DNA of 64,000 nucleotides from Acidobacteriota bacterium (GCA_013289715.1 JABCZJ010000003.1:1-64000), one strand, 5' to 3'. Counted from the first letter of the stretch, positions 35,525 through 45,469 are shown. The notes: generated by a model from the letters alone, not told the origin. A program made the numbers and translations.

Positions 35525-37987
35525 ATGGGGACGATTATGCAAGACATCCGGGTGGCGGTGCGGATGCTGCTGAAGAATCCGGCGTTCAGCATGGTCGTGG
35601 TGTCGACGCTGGCGCTGGGCATTGGCGCGAACACGGCGGTCTTCAGCATCGTCAATTCATACCTGTTTCGGCCGTTGCCGGTGCGCGATCCGGGAAACTT
35701 GATCGTGATGGCTTATGAGGATCCCAAGGCCGCCTTTCCGCACGAGGTTTCGAACGCCGATTTGCAGGATTTTGCAGCGCACAGCCAAGTGACGTCGGAC
35801 ATGACGGCGTTTCTGGTGAATTTCGCTGGTCTTAGCACCGGGAATCGCAGCGAGCGCGTGTTCGTGACCTTCGCGAAGGGCAATTATTTTTCGACGCTCG
35901 GAATTCAGCCCGCGCTGGGACGGCTGTTTCTACCGAGCGAGGGTGAGACGGCAGGCGCCGATCCGGTGATTGTGCTCGGCTACGCTTATTGGAGGCGGCG
36001 ATTCAACGCAGACCCGTCCGTCGTGGGCAAGAGCGTAAATCTGAACGGGCAGCCGGTGACAATCATTGGAGTGACCCCCAAGCCATTTTTCGGCACGTTT
36101 TACATTGTGGATTCAGACGCGTACGCGCCGCTGGGAATGTTCGCCAGCAGCGCTGGGTCGGTGGACATTCTTACAGATCGCGCGCAGCGGCAGCTGCGGG
36201 TCCTGGCGCATTTGAAACCGGGGGTTTCCATAGCGCGGGCCAGCGCTTCGCTGCAAGTGATCGCGGACAATCTGGCGCGCGCGTATCCCCAAACCGACGC
36301 GGGCCTGAAGATGGATTTGATTCCGGAAAAATTGGCGCGGCCGGAAGCGGCGTCATCGAGTTTCTGGCCGGTGATCGCGTCGGTGTTCATGGGGCTCGTG
36401 GGCCTGGTGATGCTCGTGACTTGCGTGAACGTGACGAACCTGCTCCTCGCGCGCGCTTCGATGCGCGCGAAGGAAATGGCGCTGCGCGCCGCGTTGGGTG
36501 CAGGTCGCGCGCGGCTATTTCGGCAATTGCTGACAGAAAGTTTGCTGCTTTCGGGCCTCGGCGCTGTGGGAGGCGCGTTCATCGGCATCTGGCTGATGAA
36601 ATGGATCGAAACCCTGCAGCTGCCCGGCGATATGGCTTTGCGCACTACGCAACCTTTTGACTGGCGGATGTTCGTGTTCGTCGGCTCGCTTGCCGTGGCG
36701 TCGGGGCTGCTGGCGGGCGTCGTGCCGGCATGGCGCGCCACGCGAATAGATTTGAACGAAACGCTGCGCGAAAGCGGGCGCAGCCTGACGGGCGGGATTG
36801 CGCACAACCGTTTGCGCAGCGTGCTCGTGGTAGCGCAGACGGCGGGCTCGCTCGTGGTGCTGATCATGGCGGGGCTTTTCCTGCGCAGTTTGCGGCACGC
36901 GCAAACAGCCGACCTGGGTTTCCAGCCCGAGCATGTGCTGAATCTCACAATGGACGTGCACGAACTCGGTTACGACGAGCAGCGCGGCGCGAATTTTTAT
37001 CGCGAGCTCGCCAGCCGCGTGCGCGCTTTGCCGGGAGTGGACTCCGCGGCATTCGCTTACTCGGTGCCGATGGGATATTACAGCGCGGGGCGCAATCCGT
37101 TGTGGACCGAATCGCAGCGCGGCATGCCGGCAAGCCAAGTACCGACGGTCGGCTTCAACAAAGTGGATGCCGATTATTTCCGCACGATGGGGATGGAAAT
37201 CTTGCGCGGACGCGCGATTGACGAGCGCGACCAGAGCACGACGCAACCCGTCGCGGTGATCAACCAATACCTCGCGGAAAAACTTTGGCCGGGGCAGGAT
37301 CCGATCGGGCATCACTTCCGGCGCGGCATGGACGACGCTGTGCCCGTGGAAGTGGTGGGCGTGGTGAAGTACAGCAAGGGAACGTTCATCGCGGAGGATC
37401 CTGGACCTTATTACTATGTCCCGCTGACGCAGAATTATTCTTCTGTGCGCGTGCTGCACATTCATAGCTTGCTGCCTGCGGCCGATATCGCGCGCGAGGT
37501 ACAAGCGCAGGTGCATGCGCTGGATCCGAATCTTCCGGTGTTTGATGTGATGCCGATGACCACATCTCTCGAGGGCGGTAACGGTTACTTCTTCATGCGC
37601 ATTGCGGCGACCTTTGCCGGAGCGCTCGGCGGACTGAGTTTGCTGCTCGCGGTGGTCGGGATGTACGGCGTGATTTCTTATGCGGTGAATCAGCGGATTC
37701 ACGAGATTGCGGTGCGCATTGCGTTGGGCGCGCAGAAGCAGAACATTTTCGGCATGGTGATTGGCCACGGATTGAAGTTGGTGACCGCGGGGCTCGGGAT
37801 TGGCGTGGCTCTAGCAGCGGGACTTTCGCGATTTCTGGAAACTTTGCTCGTGAATACCGATGCGCTGGATCCGTGGGCCTACGGGTGCGCTTCGTTGGTG
37901 CTAGTGGCCGTCGCGGCACTCGGCTGTTACATACCAGCACGGCGCGCGGTGCGCGTGGATCCGATGCTGACGCTACGGTATGAGTAG
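35525..37987 (+). CDS. MacB/FtsX-type permease without prefix domain
   Basis: An 820-residue permease with two MacB/FtsX halves. It starts directly at MQDIRVAVRMLLKNPAFSMV, without the soluble prefix of the permease at 27486-30143. The first FtsX set has LVTCVNVTNLLLARASMRAK and EMALRAALGAGRARLFRQLL; the second ends HEIAVRIALGAQKQNIFGMV and PARRAVRVDPMLTLRYE. Periplasmic domains lie between. The start was placed at MGTIMQD, with GGAGG four bases upstream. No ATPase or regulator is next to it. The substrate is unknown; relatives move lipoproteins, peptides or toxic compounds with an ATPase encoded elsewhere. Confidence 0.9.
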   Translation: MGTIMQDIRVAVRMLLKNPAFSMVVVSTLALGIGANTAVFSIVNSYLFRPLPVRDPGNLIVMAYEDPKAAFPHEVSNADLQDFAAHSQVTSDMTAFLVNFAGLSTGNRSERVFVTFAKGNYFSTLGIQPALGRLFLPSEGETAGADPVIVLGYAYWRRRFNADPSVVGKSVNLNGQPVTIIGVTPKPFFGTFYIVDSDAYAPLGMFASSAGSVDILTDRAQRQLRVLAHLKPGVSIARASASLQVIADNLARAYPQTDAGLKMDLIPEKLARPEAASSSFWPVIASVFMGLVGLVMLVTCVNVTNLLLARASMRAKEMALRAALGAGRARLFRQLLTESLLLSGLGAVGGAFIGIWLMKWIETLQLPGDMALRTTQPFDWRMFVFVGSLAVASGLLAGVVPAWRATRIDLNETLRESGRSLTGGIAHNRLRSVLVVAQTAGSLVVLIMAGLFLRSLRHAQTADLGFQPEHVLNLTMDVHELGYDEQRGANFYRELASRVRALPGVDSAAFAYSVPMGYYSAGRNPLWTESQRGMPASQVPTVGFNKVDADYFRTMGMEILRGRAIDERDQSTTQPVAVINQYLAEKLWPGQDPIGHHFRRGMDDAVPVEVVGVVKYSKGTFIAEDPGPYYYVPLTQNYSSVRVLHIHSLLPAADIAREVQAQVHALDPNLPVFDVMPMTTSLEGGNGYFFMRIAATFAGALGGLSLLLAVVGMYGVISYAVNQRIHEIAVRIALGAQKQNIFGMVIGHGLKLVTAGLGIGVALAAGLSRFLETLLVNTDALDPWAYGCASLVLVAVAALGCYIPARRAVRVDPMLTLRYE

Positions 37988-38044
37988 CGCGTTGAGTATC
38001 TGACGAACTTTTTCCGAGTTCGGGAATTGAGCGAAACCTGAAGC

Positions 38045-39292
38045 TCAGCGCGGTTGTTCTGCTTCTTTCGTTTCCCTGCCCGGCGGCACGTAGCGTGTCC
38101 GGACGGCGGGTGCGTGTGGCCCGGGTGAACTTTCTGTTTTTGGTTTTCGTTCGATTTTGGCTTCGCTCTTCGCGAAAAGCTTAGCGGTCAACAGCATGGC
38201 GGCGAATGTTCCCGTCAGCAGCGCAATCTGCTTCCATCCGCTCAGCATCGACGCGTTGCCCAGCAGCGTGAGTCCGGCGAAGCAACAAAGCAGATGAACG
38301 CAAAACACTTGTAACGACGATTGCCCCATCAGAACTAACGGGCCGACCGCCAGCGGCTTCCAAATTCTCTGCGTGACGATCAACAGCATCGCTACCGCTG
38401 TGAAATCCACCAGGCGCAGCGGACCCAGGTGCCATTTGTCGAAGAGAAATTCGCTGGGGCCGAGCCGCAAGCCGTGCTCGATCGCGCGTCGCACCACGAA
38501 ACAGGCCACGGCGATCAATGTCGCGGGAAGCACGGCGCGCTTGGCCCACTTTTCAATCGGCAGATTATTTTGCGCCCAACGCACGCCGAGCCACACGCCG
38601 ACGATCCACAAAAATTGCCATGCCCATAGGTCGAAGGAGCCCATTTCGTTCAGAGGAATGTGCGCCGGGATAATTGTTGCCGCCACCTTGTACGCATCGG
38701 CGCGCAGACCGAATTGCGCGAGCGACCACAGTGCGAAACCCGTCCACAGGATCGGCTTCCATCCGATTCTGCGCGCGAGCAGCAACGCCCCGGACGTGAA
38801 TATCAGAAAGATGATGTACATCGGCAAAATATCCAGCAGCGGCGGGCGATAGATCAGCAGGAACGCTTCGATGACCGACCGTTTGGGACCAGCCATGAAG
38901 TAAAAGTCCAAAAGATTGTGCAGACCGGGGCGATTGCCGCGCGACGCGATCGGCACCGCAACCAGAAACGCGAAAGCCAGCAGAAGCGCGTGGTAACAAT
39001 AAAGCCGCCACGTGCGCGACCAGAGCCTCAGGGTCATGGCGTTGTAGCCATCGTGCTCGGCGAGACGGAAATAAATCCTTCCGGTGAAAAGAGCAGAGAG
39101 GAAAATAAATCCTTCAGCGGCGGAGATAAAGCCGAAGGGCTGATTGACGTAGGCGCTCGCGGCCGTGGGTAAATGCGTCAGCGTGATCCACACGAGCATC
39201 AGCCCGCGCGCGGCGTCGAGTTCCAGGCGGCGTCCCATCACTGCGTTAGACGGGGCGCCGTTCGCGGCGGTTGCTGGCTGCTCGGAATGCAT
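38045..39292 (-). CDS. OpgC-like membrane acyltransferase
   Basis: A 415-residue membrane protein with about ten hydrophobic segments. It opens RRLELDAARGLMLVWITLTH, the usual OpgC/acyltransferase-3 entry, and has HNLLDFYFMAGPKRSVIEAF, then LLDILPMYIIFLI. OpgC in Proteobacteria succinylates osmoregulated periplasmic glucans. The OpgC_C layout fits, but the acceptor here is unknown. A charged Pro-rich tail ends the protein. It is divergent from the exported hydrolase gene. Confidence 0.8.
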   Translation of the reverse strand: MHSEQPATAANGAPSNAVMGRRLELDAARGLMLVWITLTHLPTAASAYVNQPFGFISAAEGFIFLSALFTGRIYFRLAEHDGYNAMTLRLWSRTWRLYCYHALLLAFAFLVAVPIASRGNRPGLHNLLDFYFMAGPKRSVIEAFLLIYRPPLLDILPMYIIFLIFTSGALLLARRIGWKPILWTGFALWSLAQFGLRADAYKVAATIIPAHIPLNEMGSFDLWAWQFLWIVGVWLGVRWAQNNLPIEKWAKRAVLPATLIAVACFVVRRAIEHGLRLGPSEFLFDKWHLGPLRLVDFTAVAMLLIVTQRIWKPLAVGPLVLMGQSSLQVFCVHLLCCFAGLTLLGNASMLSGWKQIALLTGTFAAMLLTAKLFAKSEAKIERKPKTESSPGPHAPAVRTRYVPPGRETKEAEQPR

Positions 39293-39431
39293 GACTCTGG
39301 CAGCTTAACAGAGACGGATGATTGCGACGATGCGCCGCGCGCGACCCGGACGCTGGGCTGCTCTGGAGAGCGATGATCCGCTCGGGCGATTGCCGAACAC
39401 TCGTGCTAAAGTTTGGAGTTCGGAGGGACTC

Positions 39432-40250
39432 GTGCTTGTTGCATCGCGACGGCTGTTGGCGCTTCTGGTTTTCTATTTCCTAATCGCAATTCCGGCTCAC
39501 GCAAAAAATCACGAAACTGGATTTCTCGACCGCAGCATCACGGTGCAAGGCGCGACTTATAAATACCAGGTCTTCGTTCCGGACACCTGGACGCCCCGCG
39601 AGAAGTGGCCGGTAATATTGTTCCTGCACGGGGCGGGCGAACGTGGTGAGGACGGCCTGCAAGAAACCGACGTCGGCATCGGCACGGCGATTCGCAGCAA
39701 CCGCAGCGTTATTCCGGCGATCGTGGTCATGCCGCAGTGCCGGCCGAATGTCTGGTGGCTACAGCCGCCGATGGACGATCTGGCGATCGCTTCGCTCGAT
39801 GCGGCGATCAAGGAATTTCACGGCGACGTCCAGCGCACGTACTTGACCGGACTTTCGATGGGCGGATACGGAACGTGGTACCTGGCGGAAAAATATCCGG
39901 GCCGGTTCGCCGCGCTGATCGTGATTTGCGGCGGCATCCGTCCATCTGCGGGCGCGCTGAAAGCGAATCCCGCGCTTGCCAAATGGACGCCGGCGGACGA
40001 CCCCAAGAGCTACGCTGACGCAGCCGCGAAGGTAGGCAATACTCCCGTTTGGATTTTTCACGGCGCGGATGACGACATTGTGCCGGTGACGGAATCGCAG
40101 CGGATGTACGCGGCCATGAAGCAGATTGGCGCCGATGTTCACTACACAGAATTTCCCGGCGTGCGGCATGCTTCCTGGGACAAGGCGTACGACGATCCGC
40201 AATTATTTCCGTGGCTGCTCTCGAAATCGCTGGCCGTGAAGGAAAAATAA
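39432..40250 (+). CDS. Exported alpha/beta hydrolase (esterase/prolyl-oligopeptidase-like)
   Basis: A 272-residue protein with a signal peptide (RRLLALLVFYFLIAIPAHA). A hydrolase domain follows: WPVILFLHGAGERGEDGLQE (oxyanion side), nucleophile Ser142 in LTGLSMGGYGTW, acid in GADDDIVPV, and His in GVRHASWDKAY. This layout fits the PHB-depolymerase/feruloyl-esterase-like group or dienelactone-type hydrolases. Start at a GTG with GGAGG five bases upstream. Probably a secreted esterase or peptidase; the substrate is unknown. Confidence 0.82.
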   Translation: MLVASRRLLALLVFYFLIAIPAHAKNHETGFLDRSITVQGATYKYQVFVPDTWTPREKWPVILFLHGAGERGEDGLQETDVGIGTAIRSNRSVIPAIVVMPQCRPNVWWLQPPMDDLAIASLDAAIKEFHGDVQRTYLTGLSMGGYGTWYLAEKYPGRFAALIVICGGIRPSAGALKANPALAKWTPADDPKSYADAAAKVGNTPVWIFHGADDDIVPVTESQRMYAAMKQIGADVHYTEFPGVRHASWDKAYDDPQLFPWLLSKSLAVKEK

Positions 40251-40330
40251 CGCGTCGCAACAAATGTGCACGTTCGTTTGTGCCGAACATAAAGTTGATG
40301 AGCGATTCATATTTTTTGGAGGCTCAAATC

Positions 40331-40762
40331 ATGAGATACGCGATCGTCGGAATTCTGAAGGGCTACAGCGAGGCGGAAGCTGCGGTCGAGGATTTGGAGG
40401 ATGCGGGCATCACGGCCAGTCAAGTGGAAGTGATCAGCGAGATTGACGAGGACGCGCGCACGGCAAATACTCCGGGCGAGCCAGCCACGAAGTCCGGCGA
40501 AGCGCATCACGGCTGGATGGCGCGTTTATTCGGCAAGGGCGGTGCGCTGGAAAAGCGCGAAGTGCGCGATGAATCCGGCCTACAGCCTGATTACATCGGC
40601 GAGCAGGAATTTTACGCAAGCCATGTCAAACAGGGTGGCGCGGTCGTGATCGTGCGAGTCACAGCAGAACCAGCCGCCCATCGCGCCGCCGCGATTCTGC
40701 AAGAGCACGGCGCACGAACTCCGGGAGGCAAGGATGCACCGGTTGTGCGCCGCATCGAATAG
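40331..40762 (+). CDS. General-stress-17M-like protein (YflT domain)
   Basis: A 143-residue protein. It opens MRYAIVGILKGYSEAEAAVE, then DLEDAGITASQVEVIS, the heat-induced stress protein YflT domain, and has YASHVKQGGAVVIVRVTAEP in the second half, typical of paired YflT folds. GGAGG lies eight bases before the ATG. The function of the family is unclear; it is regulated by general stress in Bacillus. Confidence 0.8.
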   Translation: MRYAIVGILKGYSEAEAAVEDLEDAGITASQVEVISEIDEDARTANTPGEPATKSGEAHHGWMARLFGKGGALEKREVRDESGLQPDYIGEQEFYASHVKQGGAVVIVRVTAEPAAHRAAAILQEHGARTPGGKDAPVVRRIE

Positions 40763-40812
40763 CTTTAGGCGGGCACGCATTCCGAAAAATGCTGTGTTCT
40801 CTCAGGAAGACT

Positions 40813-41170
40813 TTACGGCGATCGGCGGAAGTTGCTGACAAGCAGGACGTCGCTCGTCTCGTCGCCTTTCGCCAGCAGCAACTGCTTGCCATCGCGGGAC
40901 CACGCGAACTCGATCATGTGGCCGCAGGTGAAGTCGGTCGGGGGGCGAGGCGGGCCGCCGGCTAGCGGTTGCTCCCACACGTTTGTGGCCATTTTCCGGC
41001 AGGAATTTCAGCGCGACGCAACGATGCAGCCGAACGTCCGCGGCCTGGTAAACCACGCCAATCCCACCGCCGCCAAGGCGTTCCACAGTGCGATCGTGCG
41101 AGAAGGTCTGTTCAAGCAGCGAATCGTTGCTGGGCACGTGCTGCACATATGCGGGTGCGCCAAAAGCCAA
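40813..41170 (-). pseudogene. Remnant of Ser/Thr kinase-beta-propeller gene with large internal deletion
   Basis: The first part (from 41170 down) is the start of a protein kinase: [40 protein letters not shown], with the glycine loop and the ATP-binding Lys. It breaks off near 40990. From there another frame reads [53 protein letters not shown], ending at a stop at 40813. That is the last blade of the TolB-type propeller that ends many acidobacterial kinases. So the catalytic core and most of the propeller are deleted, with a frame change at the joint. An IS66 remnant lies just beyond its 5' end. Confidence 0.75.
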
Positions 41171-41308
41171 GTTAACGAAGACGAGGTATTTGCGTGTGGG
41201 TGATGCATTCTGGGCGCGAGTTTTGGAAAGAGATCGCTTCAGAATTGTCCGCCATGCGGGACTGCATCCTCGCGGCTATTTCTCCGGGCGCGGGCGGTTC
41301 GCGAACCA

Positions 41309-41650
41309 CGCCTCCTGAGGCTCTCCCGCAAGTCGGACACGTCGGCGGCGATTCGCTATGCGCTGCGACTTTGGGAAGCGCGACGTACGGTTGCGATGAT
41401 CGTCGTTTGAAGATCGACAATAATTCCGCAGAGCGCGCTCGGCGAGCTGTTGCTCTTGGTCGCAAAGGGTTACTTATTGGCTGGGTGGGACACCGGAGGC
41501 GAGCGCGCAGCTGCGGCCTATAGCTTGATCGGAACTGCCAAGCGGAACGACCGTGATCCAGAAGCCTGCTCGCGAATGGCGCTGTGCCAAATCGCCGGTC
41601 AATCCGTCATCGCATTGGTGCGTTGTTGCCGTGGGAGGCATACTGGTTGA
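41309..41650 (+). mobile_element. Decayed IS66-type transposase C-terminal end
   Basis: Pieces of one IS66 TnpC protein occur in alternating frames: RLLRLSRKSDTSAAIRYALR (from 41309), then RRLKIDNNSAERARRAVALG (from about 41401), then GWDTGGERAAAAYSLIGTAK (about 41480-41540), then RIGALLPWEAYWL (about 41610-41648). At least three frame changes separate them. IDNN.AER, GGERAA..YSLI.TAK and LLPWE are signatures of the IS66 C-terminus. No terminal inverted repeats were found. It lies between the kinase remnant and an exported lyase-like gene. Confidence 0.8.
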
Positions 41651-41678
41651 GTTTCCTCAATTGTCGCGGGAGGGTTCG

Positions 41679-43193
41679 ATGCATGGTGTTTCATCAAATT
41701 TTAAGCGCCTGGCCACGGCATTCGCTACTGGCTCGTTGTGTGCGTTCCTGCTCCTACAAGAATCAGTCGCTCAGGATTCAGGGGCTTACCCCACTCTTTC
41801 CGGTGCCTACAGAAGCTCCCCGCAGCATCCCAGAGTCTTCATAACGCCAGCCGATATCAACGACGTGGTCTCGCGCATTATCGCTCCCGGCTCATTTTCC
41901 GCGCAGAGCTTCTCCAGGCTCGCTAACCAAGTCCAATCCCATCTCGCGGCCAATGTCGATTGGGATGCGGTCTATTCGGGTTGCGACCTCGACATCTATC
42001 TGCACGCTTTTTCTTATGAGCCAGCGAGCGGATACGCGAACGAAATTCGTGCCGAATCCCAACTGACTACGGCACTGCATGTGAAGCCGGGCTTGGCCCC
42101 TCCTGCCGGTGCAGCGATTGTCGCATCGAGGCTGGCGCTCTATGCGGCCTTGATCAACGCCGGAGCAAAAACACCAGCAGGCGCTCCCACCGCCGATCAA
42201 GGTACGGCTCTTGCAAAACGGATTCTTCTGGCCTGGGCGGGTCGCGGCTTTCGCGATCAGAATGGACATTTTCTGAACCGGGCCGAGCAGTTTTGCGATG
42301 GTCAGGCGCGTTTCAACCGGCTGGAGGAAAATAATGTCGGGCTGCAGATCGCAAGAGGCGTTATCTATTCCGTTCATGCCCAGGATCTGCTGCAGTCGAT
42401 TGCCGCGTTCAACGCCACAGAAACAACCGAGCTTAATGCCTTTCACGCCGCGATGTTTGACTTGATCCGCGAGGCATCCAATTTCCGCTTTACGCTGCCG
42501 GAGCTGAATCGTTCCGCCGATACAAGGTGCGAGCTTTACAGCAATCACGCGGGTGCCCATCTGGCAGGGCTTCTGGCGATTGCGCGCCTGCTTGACGACG
42601 GGCGAAAAGTCAATGCGGTTCTCTACGGTAATGACCACTCGATTCCTGTGGCGCTTCCCTGGACGGCATGGTTCAACCATGCCGTGTATGGCGAAAACGA
42701 TAAGCCGATTTCCTGTTACAAAAACAAGGGTCCCGATCGGTCCACTAGTCCTGATTCCTTCCAGACCCCGGTTGTTGCGCCAGGAGAAATCGAGGATCGC
42801 TATAGAAACCATAACGCATCCCAAGGTTTTGGCTATCCATTGGGTGTCCTGGCGGGCCTCTACAATATGGCAGAACTCATGGAGAACGCTGGGTTCGACG
42901 CCTATGGCTATCGTGGATCTCACAAGCAATCCATCGAGATGGCAACTCGGTATTACGCCTGTTATGGCAAATATGTTGGCTTCAAGAAGACTGTCACCGC
43001 CGATAATGCCCGTGCCTGTCCCGACTATCCGCAATATATCGGACAGAGCGTAAGCGGCCTGGAAATAAACCTGGTGATGGGTGCGTATCGCTTTCCAGGA
43101 AACTCTCTGATTACCGAACTGGAGGCCGCAGCGAAAGCAGCAGCAGGGGCCGATCTCCTTGACGCAATCCGCTTCGGACGCTGGAGGGATTGA
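41679..43193 (+). CDS. Exported alginate-lyase-superfamily-like protein
   Basis: A 504-residue protein with a signal peptide (LATAFATGSLCAFLLLQESV, cleavage after AQ). The remainder is helical with aromatic residues and suits the (alpha/alpha) toroid of alginate-lyase-type polysaccharide lyases: RLEENNVGLQIARGVIYSVH, CELYSNHAGAHLAGLLAIAR, QGFGYPLGVLAGLYNMAELM, and GFDAYGYRGSHKQSIEMATR, YYACYGKYVGF. GGGAGGG precedes the ATG. Base composition looks less GC-rich than the neighbours. The gene starts 29 bases after the IS66 remnant, so acquisition with that element is plausible. Substrate unknown. Confidence 0.62.
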   Translation: MHGVSSNFKRLATAFATGSLCAFLLLQESVAQDSGAYPTLSGAYRSSPQHPRVFITPADINDVVSRIIAPGSFSAQSFSRLANQVQSHLAANVDWDAVYSGCDLDIYLHAFSYEPASGYANEIRAESQLTTALHVKPGLAPPAGAAIVASRLALYAALINAGAKTPAGAPTADQGTALAKRILLAWAGRGFRDQNGHFLNRAEQFCDGQARFNRLEENNVGLQIARGVIYSVHAQDLLQSIAAFNATETTELNAFHAAMFDLIREASNFRFTLPELNRSADTRCELYSNHAGAHLAGLLAIARLLDDGRKVNAVLYGNDHSIPVALPWTAWFNHAVYGENDKPISCYKNKGPDRSTSPDSFQTPVVAPGEIEDRYRNHNASQGFGYPLGVLAGLYNMAELMENAGFDAYGYRGSHKQSIEMATRYYACYGKYVGFKKTVTADNARACPDYPQYIGQSVSGLEINLVMGAYRFPGNSLITELEAAAKAAAGADLLDAIRFGRWRD

Positions 43194-43440
43194 AGCAGCT
43201 TCGGTGGCCGCCGCTTCCACACCGCCTCGACATAGGGATCGGATTCCACCGGTGCCCGCCCTTCGCGCCTTTGCTTCAGGCGATGGGTCGGGGGTTTCGA
43301 CGCTGCTCGGGCCGCCATCACAGCCAAGTGCTGCCATCTAATATCTTTCGGCCAGTTAATTCTACTCGTGGTGCCGCGCTCCGACCACCCGCGCAGATGT
43401 GTCTTCCTTTCATCTTCTGGTTCCTCTCCGTAATTGGACG

Positions 43441-43600
43441 AATCGCGCCGAAGCAAAGAATGTGTTAGCGTGAGTCAGGGCAGTCTTCTAGCCTCCAAAG
43501 GACGCAACATGCTCGGTTTGGCGCAAACTCAGACTCTCCCCCGCCCCACCGCGCCGGCTCGCTCCGTGGCGCGCCGCTCATCACTCGTCACTCCTCACTG
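43441..43600 (+). repeat. Dispersed repeat family R4, copy B
   Basis: Ungapped alignment to 141-300 (69 of the first 100 bases by eye). It shares AATNGCGCCG at the start, GAATGTGT, the exact GCCTCCAAAG block, ACATGCTCG, and a tail of TCATCACT units (CTCATCACTCGTCACTCCTCACTG). It lies about 440 bases before leuC. Confidence 0.55.
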
Positions 43601-43936
43601 CCTCCCGTCGTTTCTAGCCGCTACTCAAATATTAAATATCGAGTTAACCCGCTCACAACAAACGAGAAAACATTTTCGAATCGCTACTATTCCGTGCGTT
43701 TCCGCACCGCATTGCAACATTGCCGCCCGCGCAACTCGAATCGCAACAGACCCGGATTCAGAAATTTGGCAAACCAATGAAAATATAAAGAGAAACGATT
43801 TTCTAACCGCAACAACAAAAAGCGCCGTGGCGCAGGCACGATTGCCCATGCTCCGTTGCGCAGATCGCGGGCCACGGTTCGCGGAGCGCGAATCACGATT
43901 GACAAGTCACGAATCACGATTCACGCGGCACTGGGA

Positions 43937-43965
43937 TTGGCGGATGATGACGGAATTGTTACAAT
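43937..43965 (+). promoter_or_regulatory. Candidate promoter for leuC-leuD
   Basis: TTGGCG (43937-43942), 17-base spacer, TACAAT (43960-43965). The -10 matches the consensus at five of six positions. It lies about 75 bases before the leuC start codon. Confidence 0.5.
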
Positions 43966-44042
43966 GAGAACTGGCTGGCCGATTGTTGCCGGCTCTCATC
44001 CAGATTACCGGGACCATGCTCCCCAGGCAGGACACCAAACGA

Positions 44043-45467
44043 ATGGCTGCACGCACGCTTTACGAAAAAATTTGGGATGCCCATGTAGTGCGGGAAGAGC
44101 CGGGGCAGCCTACCTTGATCTATATTGACCGACACTTGATTCACGAGGGCACTTCGCCGCAGGCGTTTTCGGGGCTGAAGGCCGCGGGGCGCAAAGTGCG
44201 TCGGCCGGAGTTGACGTTTGCGGTAATGGACCACTCCGTTTCGACGAAGAATCGCCTGTTGCCGGTGCTGGATGCGGACGCGCGCGGGCAGTTCGAAGCG
44301 CTGGAGCGCAATTGCGCGGAGACGGGCGTGCACCTGTTCGACATGAACAGCAAGAACCAGGGAATCGTGCACATCATCGGGCCGGAGCTGGGAATCACGC
44401 AGCCGGGGCAGACGATTGTGTGCGGCGACAGCCACACTTCGACGCACGGCGCGTTTGGCGCGCTGGCTTTCGGAATCGGCACCAGCGAGATCGAGCACGT
44501 GCTGGCGACGCAATGCCTGACGCAATTCAAATCGAAAACGATGAAGGTGGAAATTAGCGGCAAGCGGCCGCAAGGCGTCACTGCGAAGGACATTATTCTG
44601 GCCGTAATCGGGAAAATCGGAATTGCCGGCGGCAACGGATACGTTTTCGAATATAGCGGCGAAGCGGTGCGCGGCCTTTCCATGGAAGGCCGCATGACGA
44701 TGTGCAATATGTCCATCGAAGGCGGGGCGCGCGCCGGAATGGTGGCGCCGGACGAAACCACGTTTGCCTACATGGAGGGGCGGCCGTTCGTTCCGCGTGG
44801 AAAGGAATTTCAGGGCGCGGTGGATTTCTGGCAGACGTTGCCGAGCGATCGCGATGCTGAATACGACGACACGTTGACCCTCTACGCGCGCGATTTGGCG
44901 CCGATGGTTACCTGGGGCACGAATCCGGGGATGGTGACGCAGGTTTCCGACCGCGTGCCGGATCCGGCTTCTTTTAGTGATCCCGTGGACCGCGAGGCGG
45001 CGACGCGCGCGCTGGTTTATATGGATTTGAAACCGGGCACGGCGATCGAGGACATATCGCTCGACCGCGTGTTCATCGGCTCCTGCACCAATTCGCGGCT
45101 GGAGGATTTGCGCGCGGCGGCAAAAGTTGTCGCGGGCAAACACGTTGCGAAATCGTTGAAGCAGGCGCTGGTGGTGCCGGGTTCGCGCGTGGTGAAGGCG
45201 GAAGCGGAAGCCGAGGGGCTGGATAAAGTTTTTGTCGCGGCGGGTTTTGAATGGCGCGATGCGGGTTGCAGCATGTGCATCGGGATGAATGATGACGTGC
45301 TGCTGAGCGGCGAGCGCTCGGCGAGCACTTCCAATCGCAATTTCGAGGGGCGGCAAGGCAAGGGCGGGCGCACGCACCTGGTGAGTCCAGTGATGGCGGC
45401 AGCGGCGGCGATCGAAGGCCACTTCGTGGACATCCGCAAGTGGAATAATGTGGACGGAGCGGAGTGA
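44043..45467 (+). CDS. leuC: 3-isopropylmalate dehydratase large subunit
   Basis: A 474-residue aconitase-family enzyme. It opens [13 protein letters not shown], and has [39 protein letters not shown], the cluster cysteine in [13 protein letters not shown], and the cysteine pair in [13 protein letters not shown]. All three 4Fe-4S ligand cysteines are present. With LeuD it isomerises 2- to 3-isopropylmalate in leucine synthesis in the cytoplasm. The start was set at MAARTL, with AGGACA upstream; ATG at 44016 is possible. leuD follows two bases after the stop. Confidence 0.96.
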   Translation: MAARTLYEKIWDAHVVREEPGQPTLIYIDRHLIHEGTSPQAFSGLKAAGRKVRRPELTFAVMDHSVSTKNRLLPVLDADARGQFEALERNCAETGVHLFDMNSKNQGIVHIIGPELGITQPGQTIVCGDSHTSTHGAFGALAFGIGTSEIEHVLATQCLTQFKSKTMKVEISGKRPQGVTAKDIILAVIGKIGIAGGNGYVFEYSGEAVRGLSMEGRMTMCNMSIEGGARAGMVAPDETTFAYMEGRPFVPRGKEFQGAVDFWQTLPSDRDAEYDDTLTLYARDLAPMVTWGTNPGMVTQVSDRVPDPASFSDPVDREAATRALVYMDLKPGTAIEDISLDRVFIGSCTNSRLEDLRAAAKVVAGKHVAKSLKQALVVPGSRVVKAEAEAEGLDKVFVAAGFEWRDAGCSMCIGMNDDVLLSGERSASTSNRNFEGRQGKGGRTHLVSPVMAAAAAIEGHFVDIRKWNNVDGAE

Positions 45468-45469
45468 CG

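Larger units (their letters stand above)
43194..44042. other. Long leader/intergenic region upstream of leuC
   Basis: About 850 bases without a convincing gene. It holds repeat R4 copy B (43441-43600), a notably AT-rich part (43620-43820), and a run of short direct repeats near 43880-43925 (AATCACGATT twice, about 24 bases apart). A promoter for leuC is proposed at 43937-43965. Confidence 0.55.

Noticed and set aside
36515..37768. 417-codon His/Arg-rich open frame on the minus strand
   Set aside because: Antisense inside the second large permease; no ribosome binding site or motif.
41892..43337. 481-codon open frame on the minus strand
   Set aside because: Antisense to the lyase-like gene, which has a signal peptide and ribosome binding site.
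43434..43967. 177-codon open frame upstream of leuC
   Set aside because: It runs through repeat R4, an AT-rich stretch and short direct repeats; no protein pattern.
43959..45422. 487-codon open frame on the minus strand
   Set aside because: Antisense to leuC, whose identity is certain.
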